NCBI GenBank assembly: GCA_017504335.1
Contig: JAFVRI010000122.1
Coordinates: forward strand, 1-23,416
Direction: 5' to 3'
DNA length: 23,416 nt
Source: Clostridia bacterium
GTDB lineage: Bacteria > Bacillota > Clostridia > Oscillospirales > CAG-272
Part shown: one piece after another, positions 7,002 through 14,584 of the stretch
Numbering within the stretch: position 1 is the stretch's first letter
Layout of the letters: every line of letters starts with the position of its first letter
The notes under the pieces: generated by a model
The model's input: the letters and a program-made list of their open reading frames with translations, nothing else
The model's database searches: none
What the model was told of the DNA's origin: nothing
Translations under genes and position numbers: made by a program

Positions 7002-8698
7002 CTGTATTTTCTCCTAACGATGACCACTACACCGCACGCAATGGCAAGAACTGCGGGAACGATAGCCAAAATCAGCGTGTAGCGAGTTGCCTCTGCGGTT
7101 GTAATGGTATCAATGGTATCATCATACAATACGTTCAGGTCAAGTCCAACGGGAACAGGCTCCTGTCCAACTACCCGAAGGGCATACTCCAGAAATGCCT
7201 TGTTTCCGTACGATTGCTGCTGCAGGATCGATTCATCAATGAAATCGGTGCTACCGCAGGCAAATACATAGGAGACATCGTTGATGGTCGAGTTGGTATC
7301 GTCATTTTCGACGGACTGGTGATCCTCCTTGGTGACCGTCATGAGCTTCAGGGGGTTGGTATCGGTTGCCTTGGCAATCGACTCTCCGTTTGCCTTAGAT
7401 ATGGCATTTTCGCTTGTCACGAAAACCTCATAGATCTGTCGGTTCACAGCGGGATTGATGCTCTGACCGTAGTAATAGAGCGCCTCGGAGGATTCCTCGT
7501 TCTGGCGAGGTACACGAGCAAAAAGATCCGAATAGGAAATGCTCATGGCATTGGGGAATACGATCATGGGAGCGGTTCCGTCCTCACGCATTTCGGCGGT
7601 AACCGATCCGCCCTCGCCCTCGGTCATATATTCTGCCTTGATGACCAAGCCATCCGAGCTGAGAGACTGGGAGTGGTCAATGACCTTGGAGGGATGGTAA
7701 ATCGTTCCGAGATTGGAGGTCTCTTCCTTGCGATCGTAGGAAATGCCCCACTCCTCCAGATAGTCCTCAAAGTTGTGCAGACGGGAGGTGCCGAGAGAAT
7801 CGGGCGACATGAATACCATCATGGAGTTGCCCTGATCCAAATAAGCATCCAGCTTGGCGATCTCGTCAACCTCAGCAAACTTGTCATCCTTGTCCAGAAA
7901 GTCATGAACGGGATTGAATACAATGATCAGACGGCAATTCTGAGGGATCTCCTCGGTGCGAAGCGACAGAGGCTGTACCTCAAAGCCGGCAGCCTCCAGC
8001 GTGCGGAGGAACTGGGTGGAATTTTCGGGAAGGGTCTCTCCGTGGTCAACGGTGAGACAAGCCACGGGGGATTCCGCGCGGGTTACTGCCATAATGCAGG
8101 AGGAGAAGATTTTTTCTCCGTTGTATGCCCAAGGATCGGAATTTACATCGTTGGCAACAAAGAAATCGTCCACCGTCATCAAGCGGTATTCGGATCCGAA
8201 CTCCACGATCACGTTGCCGTGATCATAGGCACCGTATTTTACCAGCGCGGTGGGGTTATGGATGATGTTGACGAACTTGCACTGAATGTGATCGGGGAAT
8301 TCCTCTTCCAGCTGACGGGCTGTGTAATACACATACTGCGCTGTGGTGTTGTCCCGATCCCATGCGTCTCTGTCGTCACAGAAAATAATGTTGATCATCA
8401 GATCGGAATCCTTGAAATTGGGATTCTCCGCCTTCTTTTCGGCGCGGATCTCGTCCACCTTTGCAATGGGAGAGGTAGATTCGGCAAAGCCGGGATCACC
8501 CTCGCGCAGAAGGTCAAAGCAGGTTTGGGATACGGTAAACAGTTTCTCCGGAGTCATGTCGGTGTACCAAAGAAATTTCTGGGACAGCGCGCTGAAAATG
8601 ACATTGCAGATAATGACTACCGCAATAATGGCAGCAGTCAGAACTGCCGTAATTCCGCCGTAACGAAGCTTACGGCCGGTTGAAGCCTTCATTCTCAT
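6998..8698 (-). CDS. GldG-like ABC transporter auxiliary protein
   Basis: This protein is an auxiliary, probably substrate-facing, part of a Gld-type ABC system. It has an N-terminal helix (about residues 15-40), a large soluble domain and a C-terminal helix (residues 546-563 from the GTG start) ending in RRKYR. The soluble part contains segments such as LTVDHGETLPENS and an LDAYLDQGNSMMVFM stretch, as expected for the ABC_transp_aux family. The frame is open to a GTG at 8707, but that codon lies too close to the AAAGGCGG signal; ATG at 8698 has better spacing, and ATG at 8692 is also possible. The gene follows the permease by about ten bases. Its stop overlaps the next gene's start. In gliding Bacteroidetes GldG works with GldA and GldF; gliding is not implied here. 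Confidence 0.85.
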   Translation of the reverse strand: MRMKASTGRKLRYGGITAVLTAAIIAVVIICNVIFSALSQKFLWYTDMTPEKLFTVSQTCFDLLREGDPGFAESTSPIAKVDEIRAEKKAENPNFKDSDLMINIIFCDDRDAWDRDNTTAQYVYYTARQLEEEFPDHIQCKFVNIIHNPTALVKYGAYDHGNVIVEFGSEYRLMTVDDFFVANDVNSDPWAYNGEKIFSSCIMAVTRAESPVACLTVDHGETLPENSTQFLRTLEAAGFEVQPLSLRTEEIPQNCRLIIVFNPVHDFLDKDDKFAEVDEIAKLDAYLDQGNSMMVFMSPDSLGTSRLHNFEDYLEEWGISYDRKEETSNLGTIYHPSKVIDHSQSLSSDGLVIKAEYMTEGEGGSVTAEMREDGTAPMIVFPNAMSISYSDLFARVPRQNEESSEALYYYGQSINPAVNRQIYEVFVTSENAISKANGESIAKATDTNPLKLMTVTKEDHQSVENDDTNSTINDVSYVFACGSTDFIDESILQQQSYGNKAFLEYALRVVGQEPVPVGLDLNVLYDDTIDTITTAEATRYTLILAIVPAVLAIACGVVVIVRRKYR

Positions 8699-8716
8699 GG
8701 ATTGCACCGCCTTTCA

Positions 8717-9463
8717 TTAACCCCAACGGCGCTTGTCGTAGACACGCACCGTCAAAAGCAGGAATACGCCCGTAATGGACAGATAGTAGAGGATGGCGGA
8801 ATAGTCGAGGATTCCGCTCATAAATGCCGTAAATCGGCTCATCATGCAGACCCAGCTGATGATGGCGCGAAGGATGTACACGTCAATAAAGGAGTTTAAG
8901 ATCTCCAAAAGAAGCATGAAGAGAATGATGGCGACCGTAATGACGGCGGCAGCCAGCTGATTCTCGGTCAGCGAGGACACAAAGAGACCGATGGCAATGA
9001 AGGCACAGCCAATGAGGAAGAGTCCCAAGAGGCAGGCAAGGATCTCGCCGAATACAGGTCCGATGTGCGTCATGGCATAATCGGTGCTTCCCCGCTCCGC
9101 GTCACCGTAGAGGAAGAGGGGAATGAAATTGACACAGGATACCAAGACCGTACCGCCAAACAGCGTCATAGCGGCAAGGAATTTACCCATGACCATGCCC
9201 CAAACCGAAACAGGAGCGGTCATAAGAAGCTGCTCGGTGCGAAGCTTCTTTTCTTCGGCAAACAGCTTCATGGTCAAAAGGGGAATGAGAATGATGAAGG
9301 AGAAGATCATCATGTTAAAATACATGTCTGTGGAATAGGTTCTTGCTCCCAGCGTGGTATAACAGCAAAGGAGGGCAGAGATCGCCAAAAAGATACCCAC
9401 GTACACATAGCCGATGGCATTGATGAAATAAGATTTCAACTCTTTTTTGAATATGGCAAACAT
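8717..9463 (-). CDS. ABC-2 type permease, GldF-like
   Basis: The 248-residue product has six hydrophobic segments, the usual length for a GldF/ABC-2 permease. The stretch TEQLLMTAPVS (about residues 76-86) between the second and third segments matches the conserved 'ELLLTSPVS' turn of this group. The start ATG has AAAGGA about six bases upstream. The gene sits between the ATPase and the GldG-like gene, so it should form the membrane channel driven by that ATPase. The substrate cannot be told from the sequence. The chain ends KRRWG, close to the last helix, with no extra domain. Confidence 0.88.
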   Translation of the reverse strand: MFAIFKKELKSYFINAIGYVYVGIFLAISALLCCYTTLGARTYSTDMYFNMMIFSFIILIPLLTMKLFAEEKKLRTEQLLMTAPVSVWGMVMGKFLAAMTLFGGTVLVSCVNFIPLFLYGDAERGSTDYAMTHIGPVFGEILACLLGLFLIGCAFIAIGLFVSSLTENQLAAAVITVAIILFMLLLEILNSFIDVYILRAIISWVCMMSRFTAFMSGILDYSAILYYLSITGVFLLLTVRVYDKRRWG

Positions 9464-9511
9464 AGCGTTCCTTTCATAGATCCTGAGCGGATCGGAATTT
9501 TCTGAAGAGAT

Positions 9512-10591
9512 TTAGGATTCGTCGTCATCGAAGAGGGTGGAGTAATCACTGCCCCGCTTCTTTGCGGCGGATTCGGTAGCGTTTTTCGCGAATTCGGTCT
9601 CAGCGGAACGCTCACGAGAGGGTGACTGCTCCTTTCGGGTGTAGCGCGCGCGGGACGCGGTGGATTGATCTACGATGGCAATGAAGACATCCTCCAGATT
9701 CATGCCCAGCGCCTCGATGCCGATCAGCGGCCAGTTTTTCTCCGCCAAGGAGTAGAAGAGACTCTTGCGGATGTCAATGCCAACCTCACTCTCAATGTTG
9801 TAGCAGTAGGCATCGCCGTCTCTCTGTGCCAGTACCTCGGCATACACGATGCCGGGCTTTTGGCGAAGCAGAGAAAGGACCTCTGCCTGAGGACCGCAGA
9901 TCTTTACGGTAAAGCGGCGATTCTGATTGACCGCGCGGGTGATGTTTTCGGTCAGCTCGTCCGCCACGATCCGTCCCTTGTTGATGATCACGATACGGTC
10001 GCAGACCGCCTGAACCTCTTGGAGAATGTGGGTGGAGAGAATGACGGTATGCTCCTTGCCCAGATTGCGGAGCAGATTGCGTACCTCAATGATCTGCTTG
10101 GGGTCAAGTCCGACGGTGGGCTCGTCAAAAATGATGACCTCGGGGCTGCCGATGAGTGCCTGCGCAATGCCCACTCTTTGGCGGTAGCCCTTGGAGAGGT
10201 TCTTGATGAGACGCTTGTATACGTCCTTGATCTTGACGACCTCACAGATCTCCTCCAGGTGATTGTCCCGATCCAGCTTGCAGTTTTTCAGATTGTAGTT
10301 GAAGATCAGATATTCCTCAACGGTCATGTCCAAATATAGGGGAGGCTGCTCGGGCAGATAACCGATGTGCTTTTTTGCCTCCATGGGGTTGTCCAATACG
10401 TCAAAGCCGGCAATGGAAACGCTGCCCGAGGTAGCGGACAGATAGCCGGTCAGAATGTTCATGGTCGTACTCTTACCTGCGCCGTTGGGTCCGAGAAGTC
10501 CAACGATCTCGCCCTTTTTGACCTCAAAGCTTATGTCATCCACCGCGCAGTTCGAGCCGTAATTCTTTACCAGATGGTCGATTTTTATCAT
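9512..10591 (-). CDS. ABC transporter ATP-binding protein, GldA-like
   Basis: This is the motor subunit of the Gld-type exporter. Numbered from the chosen ATG: Walker A GPNGAGKST (34-42), the Q-loop region YLPEQPPLY, signature LSKGYRQR, Walker B VIIFDEPTVGLDP and H-loop LSTHIL. The frame extends to a TTG at 10633 and an ATG at 10615, but homologues begin at MIKIDHLVKNYG, so ATG 10591 is preferred; its only ribosome binding site candidate, AAGGAAG, lies rather far upstream. After the usual accessory domain there is a charged, Ser/Arg/Lys-rich tail of about 50 residues ending in an acidic DDDES. First gene of the operon, 48 bases before the permease. Confidence 0.92.
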   Translation of the reverse strand: MIKIDHLVKNYGSNCAVDDISFEVKKGEIVGLLGPNGAGKSTTMNILTGYLSATSGSVSIAGFDVLDNPMEAKKHIGYLPEQPPLYLDMTVEEYLIFNYNLKNCKLDRDNHLEEICEVVKIKDVYKRLIKNLSKGYRQRVGIAQALIGSPEVIIFDEPTVGLDPKQIIEVRNLLRNLGKEHTVILSTHILQEVQAVCDRIVIINKGRIVADELTENITRAVNQNRRFTVKICGPQAEVLSLLRQKPGIVYAEVLAQRDGDAYCYNIESEVGIDIRKSLFYSLAEKNWPLIGIEALGMNLEDVFIAIVDQSTASRARYTRKEQSPSRERSAETEFAKNATESAAKKRGSDYSTLFDDDES

Positions 10592-10643
10592 AGTTTTCAG
10601 GAGCTTCCTTTCCATAGTTTCTGAAGATACCAATTCACGATAC

Positions 10644-10687
10644 AGTATAACATAAAATTATAAACATTTCGTGAACATGTGGTTCAA
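10644..10687 (-). promoter_or_regulatory. Candidate promoter of the Gld-type operon
   Basis: On the minus strand TATAAT (10657-10662) follows TTGAAC (10682-10687) with a long 19-base spacer. A second -10-like TATACT lies at 10644-10649. Just upstream is an imperfect hairpin with arms TTTCACAAAAAAC and GTTTTTTCGGTGAAA (10688-10719), which could be an operator. The sequence is A/T-rich and clearly non-coding, but the exact promoter is uncertain. Confidence 0.4.
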
Positions 10688-10719
10688 TTTCACAAAAAAC
10701 TCGTGTTTTTTCGGTGAAA

Positions 10720-10887
10720 ATCCTGTGTAGAAAGGAAAGAAATGGGAGTCTTCGGATTAGAAAATTTCTCCCACATCCCTCGCCCGCTCAGGATGACGAA
10801 TAAACGGAAAGAAAGGCGAATCTCAGCGGAGAGGTTTCCCGCCAAACAGGCTATTCCCTACGGAGAGATGAAATGCCATAAACAAAA
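10720..10887. other. Gene-free spacer between Gld operon and lamin-tail unit
   Basis: I see no convincing gene in this stretch. An open plus-strand frame (10742-10999) lacks protein-like composition and runs antisense into the real small gene. The stretch contains a 24-base copy of an intergenic repeat core (10775-10798). Confidence 0.55.
10775..10798. repeat. Intergenic repeat core, copy 1
   Basis: The segment reads ATCCCTCGCCCGCTCAGGAT plus GACG. Its ends ATCC and GGAT are inverted repeats. A relative lies at 13870-13895. The two differ by only a few bases and small indels. Similar 'TTCGC...CGCTCAGGATGAC' pieces are, from memory, common in intergenic DNA of gut Clostridia. Confidence 0.5.
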
Positions 10888-10911
10888 GGGCTGTTGCTTT
10901 CGCAACAGCCC
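10888..10911 (-). terminator. Intrinsic terminator of the lamin-tail/small-protein unit
   Basis: A perfect 10-bp stem (GGGCTGTTGC, 10888-10897, with GCAACAGCCC, 10902-10911) closes on a tetraloop that is GAAA in the minus-strand transcript. The transcript continues TTTTGTTT. It lies 20 bases after the stop of the small gene. Confidence 0.9.
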
Positions 10912-10931
10912 AATGTTTATTTGGATTTCAA

Positions 10932-11057
10932 TCAATCCCAATCCTCGCCGAAGTCCAGATTATCCTTCTGAGTATTGTAGTTACCCAAGGAGGTGGTGAT
11001 ACAATCTGCGCTCAACAGAACGATTGCTTCTGCTTCAGGAGCCATATACTTTTTCAT
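10932..11057 (-). CDS. Small 41-residue protein downstream of the lamin-tail gene
   Basis: A short gene that is easy to miss. The product starts MKKYMAPEAEAIVLLSADCI and continues TTSLGNYNTQKDNLDFGEDWD. AGGAGG lies exactly 8 bases before this ATG; an upstream ATG (11063) is too close to it. The gene begins about 20 bases after the lamin-tail stop and is followed by a strong terminator, so it is the last gene of that unit. It has an APExE start, a short hydrophobic stretch, one Cys, a Thr-Thr-Ser motif and an acidic tail ending in WD. Similar short proteins with an ITTS-like motif are, from memory, frequent in Clostridia, with no known function. It has no signal peptide or clear helix. I assign no role. 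Confidence 0.72.
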   Translation of the reverse strand: MKKYMAPEAEAIVLLSADCITTSLGNYNTQKDNLDFGEDWD

Positions 11058-11077
11058 GTTCATTTCCTCCTTTTTTA

Positions 11078-13597
11078 TTACTCAGCCACGGTGAACTGAT
11101 TGTCTCCCCCGGGAGCTTCCAGAACTTCACCGTCGATGGTGTAGATTGCCTTAGCGTAAACCTCAAGGTCAGTCAGCTCTTCGGGAATGTTGTTGATATG
11201 TACTGCGTAGAAGTACTCGAAGTTGTAACCCAGATCCTTAGGAGTTACGGTGGTGGTCTCGCCACCCTCGGTTACGGTTACGGACTCGTAAACGTATCCA
11301 ACATCGTAGATCTTAGACTTTTCGCCTTCGCCCCAAGCCATGTAAATGTCGAATCCGAGCGCATCGTATGCATCGGGATTATTGGCAACTGCCAACAGAC
11401 GGAGGGTGTACTTACCGTCAACAACCTCAGACTTCTGGTAACCTACGAACATAGAGCCCTCGCGGTAGTACTTAACCTCGATGGTCAGTGCGTTTGCGTT
11501 GGTTACTTCAGCAGCGGTCAGGTTGAGGGTGGTCTTTTCGGTCTTAGCGTTAGCAACCTTCATTTCACCGTTGACCCAAACCTGTACGTCATAGCCCAAG
11601 CTCTGAGGAGTATCGATCTCAACTGCGTTTGCGTAGTTGGGGTTCACGAGCTTCTCGGTAACGGTTCCGTCAACGCCCTTTACGGTCGCGATCTGAACTC
11701 TGCGGAGCTCAGCGGGAACGAAGCCGGGAGTTGCGTAAACGTCCTCACCCTTTGCGTTCTTACGAACGTCGTCGGGCTGGTACAGAGAGAAGCCCCACTT
11801 CAGGTTGGTGTGATCGAAGTCAACAACCTGCACTGCGTAAGAGTTTACCCAGCCGTTGTACTTGATTTCATAAGACTTATCGGAGTTGTTTCCAAAGTTC
11901 GTGGTGCTGCCCAGAGCCTCCTGAGGAACGTTCTGGTAGTTCTTTACGGTCAGACCCCAGAAAGCGGTACCGGAGCCGGAGCCCTTGGAGGTGACCCAAG
12001 TGGTGCACTCTGCGAACGCGGGAGAGAACTCAGCGGGCTGACCCTTGCAATCCGCAACGGGAGCGTAGCCGTCGGTTGCGGTGTTGGTCGCCTTTACGAT
12101 CTGAATGGTAGCGGACTCGTTGGTCAGCGTACCGATGGAGAAGTTGTAGTTGGACTCATTGTCCACGACGAAGGTCTTGGTGCCTGCGGGCATGCCAAGG
12201 TTCTCAAGGTAAGCGTTGAATGCCTCGTCGGTGACGGAGGTTCCGCCAGCCATTGCGGTCTGGGGGAAGAGCACGATTGCGCTCTCGCCGGGCTGCAATA
12301 CGCCGTTCTCATAAGAGGGGCTGTCAAAGACCTCACTTCCGAGGGTCTTTGCGCCGGGAGTGAAGTAACCGAGCGTGGATGCGGCATCTACGTACCAAGC
12401 ACCCGTACCCTGGTCGGTCTCACAACCGATCAAGTAAGAGGTGTCCTTGTTGTAGACGTTTGCCATAGTTTCCAGGTGAATTGCGTAGTCGTAAACGTTT
12501 ACGGCAGCATCGGAGGGGTTGGTGATCTCGATCCACTGATACTTGCCGGTTCCGTTTGCCTTCGCGCCGTTGACCATAACCTCGGAGATGGTCAGGTTGG
12601 GAACGTAGTCGTAGAGCTTGATGTCATCTACGGTAGCGTCCACGCCGGGCTTGAAGAGAAGACCGACAGACTCGGAGATCAAACGACCCCAGTCGTTCAG
12701 ACCGTAGTTCGCGCCATTAACGTCGGTGGACTTGGTGATGAACAGCTGTCCGTCAACAAACGCGTAGAGTCTGTGCGCCCAAGGCTCAACAACCACCTTA
12801 ACAGAGTACTCTCTGTTCATGATGGTGGAGGTAAGCGCTGCATCGGACTCGGTGGTCACAACGGGATTGTTCTGCATCTCAAGCTTAACGGTATCACCTG
12901 CGGCTATCGAGTTGACCTTCTGGAAGGTAGTGGTCTTCCAGTAAACGGCATTCTTATCTGCGCTTGCGCCGTCAACACCCTTCATGGTGTTTGCCCAGCC
13001 GTCGCCGCCCTGGTTGATACGAACGAACGAGTTATCGGATCCCGCGTTCTTTGCGGCACCGGCTTGGGTGGTCGTGTAGTAGAACTCTACGCACTGGTAG
13101 GTTCCCTGTCCGTCAGCCTTGACGGTCTTGGAGTTGCCGTCCTTGGTGGTAACTTTTACGTTGTTCTCCTCGCCTGCGGCGTGGCGGTTGTACTGGAACT
13201 TGTACTCGAGAACGGTGGTGTTACGAACCAACTGAGGGTCGGTAACCAGAACACCGGTACTGTAACCGCCTGCCCACTTGTTCTCGGTTGCGGGATATAC
13301 GCCCGAGGGGGTGTACTGGGTGAAGACGCGAACCTTACCGTCCTCAATCCACAAGGTTGCTGTGGAACTGGGTTCATTCCAACCCAGAGCTGCCGCCAGA
13401 TCCTTGTCGACCAGATCTTTCAGAGCAGGATCGTCAAAGTTTTCCTCATAGTAAACTTTGCCCGAAGTGCTACCGGGAGCGTGATCTACGGTAGTGGCTG
13501 CAGAAGCGGTGGGTACCAGCATTGCAGCCATGGGAATCATCATGAGCAATGCAAGTACGATGGAAATTACTTTTTTCATAAGCTTTTTCCTGTTCAT
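11078..13597 (-). CDS. Secreted lamin-tail-domain protein
   Basis: An extracellular protein of 839 residues. The N-terminus is a classical signal peptide (basic start, hydrophobic ALLMMIPMAAML, cleavage likely after the TASA motif near residue 33). Residues about 40-325 look like a jelly-roll or LamG-like region (for example LYAFVDGQLFITKS). A lamin-tail domain follows at about 330-450, with ISEVMVNGAK, YQWIEITNPSDAAVNVYDY and a late PGESAIVLF strand. The C-terminal half is beta-rich and ends without an LPxTG or transmembrane anchor, so the protein is probably released or non-covalently held. The first ATG (13597) has AAAGGA rather far upstream; ATG 13579 has AGGA at 8 bases and gives a compact signal peptide, so it is an equally good start. 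The promoter is at 13681-13709. Substrate or partner unknown. Confidence 0.85.
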   Translation of the reverse strand: MNRKKLMKKVISIVLALLMMIPMAAMLVPTASAATTVDHAPGSTSGKVYYEENFDDPALKDLVDKDLAAALGWNEPSSTATLWIEDGKVRVFTQYTPSGVYPATENKWAGGYSTGVLVTDPQLVRNTTVLEYKFQYNRHAAGEENNVKVTTKDGNSKTVKADGQGTYQCVEFYYTTTQAGAAKNAGSDNSFVRINQGGDGWANTMKGVDGASADKNAVYWKTTTFQKVNSIAAGDTVKLEMQNNPVVTTESDAALTSTIMNREYSVKVVVEPWAHRLYAFVDGQLFITKSTDVNGANYGLNDWGRLISESVGLLFKPGVDATVDDIKLYDYVPNLTISEVMVNGAKANGTGKYQWIEITNPSDAAVNVYDYAIHLETMANVYNKDTSYLIGCETDQGTGAWYVDAASTLGYFTPGAKTLGSEVFDSPSYENGVLQPGESAIVLFPQTAMAGGTSVTDEAFNAYLENLGMPAGTKTFVVDNESNYNFSIGTLTNESATIQIVKATNTATDGYAPVADCKGQPAEFSPAFAECTTWVTSKGSGSGTAFWGLTVKNYQNVPQEALGSTTNFGNNSDKSYEIKYNGWVNSYAVQVVDFDHTNLKWGFSLYQPDDVRKNAKGEDVYATPGFVPAELRRVQIATVKGVDGTVTEKLVNPNYANAVEIDTPQSLGYDVQVWVNGEMKVANAKTEKTTLNLTAAEVTNANALTIEVKYYREGSMFVGYQKSEVVDGKYTLRLLAVANNPDAYDALGFDIYMAWGEGEKSKIYDVGYVYESVTVTEGGETTTVTPKDLGYNFEYFYAVHINNIPEELTDLEVYAKAIYTIDGEVLEAPGGDNQFTVAE

Positions 13598-13680
13598 GCT
13601 TTTGCATGAGTCCTTTCTAAAAATTTTTTCGAATTTTACGTATTTGTTTCCTATTAAAACAGATACGGATACGTACCTTA

Positions 13681-13709
13681 ATTATATCACTTCTGTCAAG
13701 TCATGGCAA
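13681..13709 (-). promoter_or_regulatory. Lamin-tail gene promoter (sigma-A, extended -10)
   Basis: On the minus strand TTGCCA (13704-13709), a 17-base spacer and TATAAT (13681-13686) with an upstream TGA give a strong promoter. The leader to the first ATG is about 75 bases. A TTGACA lies in the spacer but is too close to serve this -10. Confidence 0.8.
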
Positions 13710-13768
13710 TTCATTTTTGAGTCAATTTTTAAGAATCTTATTCAAAAATGGCTCAAATTTGGCAATTC
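13703..13768. repeat. Inverted and direct repeats upstream of the lamin-tail promoter
   Basis: GGCAATTC occurs twice in direct orientation (13705-13712 and 13761-13768). Between them lies an imperfect inverted repeat, TTTGAGTCAATTTTT (13716-13730) with AAAAATGGCTCAAA (13744-13757). The first GGCAATTC overlaps the -35 element, so this could be a regulator binding region. It is A/T-rich, so chance is possible. Confidence 0.45.
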
Positions 13769-13869
13769 GATGAAAATTAACAAATTATTTATAAGTATTT
13801 GTTCACTTTAACAATATGAAATTTTTGGGATGCCCGACGGTCACGTCACCAAAACGGAATTCGCCCGAG

Positions 13870-13895
13870 ATCCTTCGCCGCGCTCGAGGATGGCG
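13870..13895. repeat. Intergenic repeat core, copy 2
   Basis: ATCCTTCGCCGCGCTCGAGG followed by ATGGCG; its ATCCT and AGGAT arms are inverted. It is related to copy 1 at 10775-10798. The surrounding 13830-14040 has no credible gene: frames there are short, G/C-rich and broken by the palindrome that follows. Confidence 0.5.
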
Positions 13896-13910
13896 CGGAA
13901 ATCATCAAAA

Positions 13911-14010
13911 GCCTCGCCCTGTGGGAGAGGTGGTAGGCGAAGTCTGACGGAGAGGGTGGAACATACCCCCTCTCACCCGCTGCCGCGGGAGCTCTCCCAA
14001 AGGGCGAGCC
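13911..14010. repeat. 100-bp palindromic (REP-like) intergenic element
   Basis: The ends GCCTCGCCCTGTGGGAGAGG (13911-13930) and GCTCTCCCAAAGGGCGAGCC (13991-14010) are near-perfect inverted repeats. An inner inverted pair, GAGAGGG and CCCCTCTC, lies around 13950-13973. The whole could fold into a long hairpin. The sequence style matches the repetitive intergenic palindromes seen in many gut Clostridia. It lies 50 bases after the end of the MmcQ/YjbR-like gene, so it may also end that transcript. It is more G/C-rich than the DNA around it. Confidence 0.7.
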
Positions 14011-14059
14011 TTCCCATTCTCAGCGGACGGTGGATGAAAGGCTCCCCGAGCGTGAAAGC

Positions 14060-14452
14060 TCAGAACATATCTGCCTTTTTCTTTTTTCGCTTGGCGCTTG
14101 TCGCCTCAAAGCTGGCATTGACGAGAAATGCTACGACCTCGTCGGGAGCATCGGGCAAAAGCACCGAAATCCAATGGAGCTTATTCATGTGATAGGTGGG
14201 ATATACCCCCTCCCCCGCACCGAAGGAGCCGTGCATTTCAATGGGCAGCTTCATATTGACCACGTCGATCACCTCGTCGCTGTCCCATCCAAACTTCCGT
14301 CGGGAAACCTTCATGACGATGGCATACCACTTGCGGTTGTCTTTATGACGAAGCACCGCTGTCTCAAATTCCTCGTCAAAGGGATAATCCGGTACTGTGC
14401 CGTATGTCCCAAGGCAGTATTCAAAAAAGGATCGCTTTGTCATATTTCTCAT
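14060..14452 (-). CDS. MmcQ/YjbR family protein
   Basis: The 130-residue product matches the small MmcQ/YjbR family, which adopts a double-wing fold thought to bind DNA; its physiological role is not established. Supporting motifs are FFEYCLGTYGTVPDYPFDEE near the start, KWYAIVMKVSRRKFG (about residues 41-55), and the diagnostic PTYHMNKLHWISV (about 85-97). The C-terminus is unusually Lys-rich (AKRKKKKADMF). The start at 14452 has AAGGGAAGGG immediately upstream; ATG 14443 is an alternative. The gene has its own promoter and is divergent from the TetM-like gene, with about 160 bases between them. Confidence 0.85.
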   Translation of the reverse strand: MRNMTKRSFFEYCLGTYGTVPDYPFDEEFETAVLRHKDNRKWYAIVMKVSRRKFGWDSDEVIDVVNMKLPIEMHGSFGAGEGVYPTYHMNKLHWISVLLPDAPDEVVAFLVNASFEATSAKRKKKKADMF

Positions 14453-14475
14453 ACCCTTCCCTTTTCTTTTTCTTC

Positions 14476-14504
14476 ATTATATCACCGATTCGGAAAAAAT
14501 TCAA
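14476..14504 (-). promoter_or_regulatory. MmcQ/YjbR-like gene promoter
   Basis: On the minus strand TTGAAT (14499-14504), a 17-base spacer and TATAAT (14476-14481) preceded by GTGA form an extended -10 promoter. It is back-to-back with the promoter at 14556-14584, leaving about 50 bases between the two -35 elements, room for one shared regulator. Confidence 0.75.
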
Positions 14505-14555
14505 TTCCGAAATGAGAAGAAAGCCCTCTTTTCCCTGTTCTCTTAAAAAGAAATA

Positions 14556-14584
14556 TTGAAAGATACGATCAACTGTGATATAAT
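14556..14584 (+). promoter_or_regulatory. TetM-like/NYN gene promoter
   Basis: TTGAAA (14556-14561), a 17-base spacer and TATAAT (14579-14584) with a GTGA extended -10. The leader is only about 25 bases, with AAAGGAGG (14601-14608) 7 bases before a GTG start. No leader peptide or attenuator hairpin, as seen before tet(M), fits in this space. Confidence 0.8.

Noticed and set aside
5295..7082. Long plus-strand frame of 595 codons
   Set aside because: It is the antisense shadow of the DUF4340 gene: Val/Ile/Gly-rich with no motif and no proper ribosome binding site, whereas the minus strand has a clear operon with overlapping starts and stops.
10742..10999. Plus-strand 85-codon frame in the gap
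   Set aside because: No ribosome binding site or family resemblance; passes through the terminator stem and is antisense to the small gene.
11024..13609. Plus-strand frame of 861 codons opposite the lamin-tail gene
   Set aside because: Composition is typical of an antisense frame. The minus-strand protein has a signal peptide, lamin-tail motifs, promoter and terminator.
13830..14192. Plus-strand frames through the palindromic repeat
   Set aside because: Reads across a repeat and antisense to the MmcQ/YjbR-like gene; no start signal.
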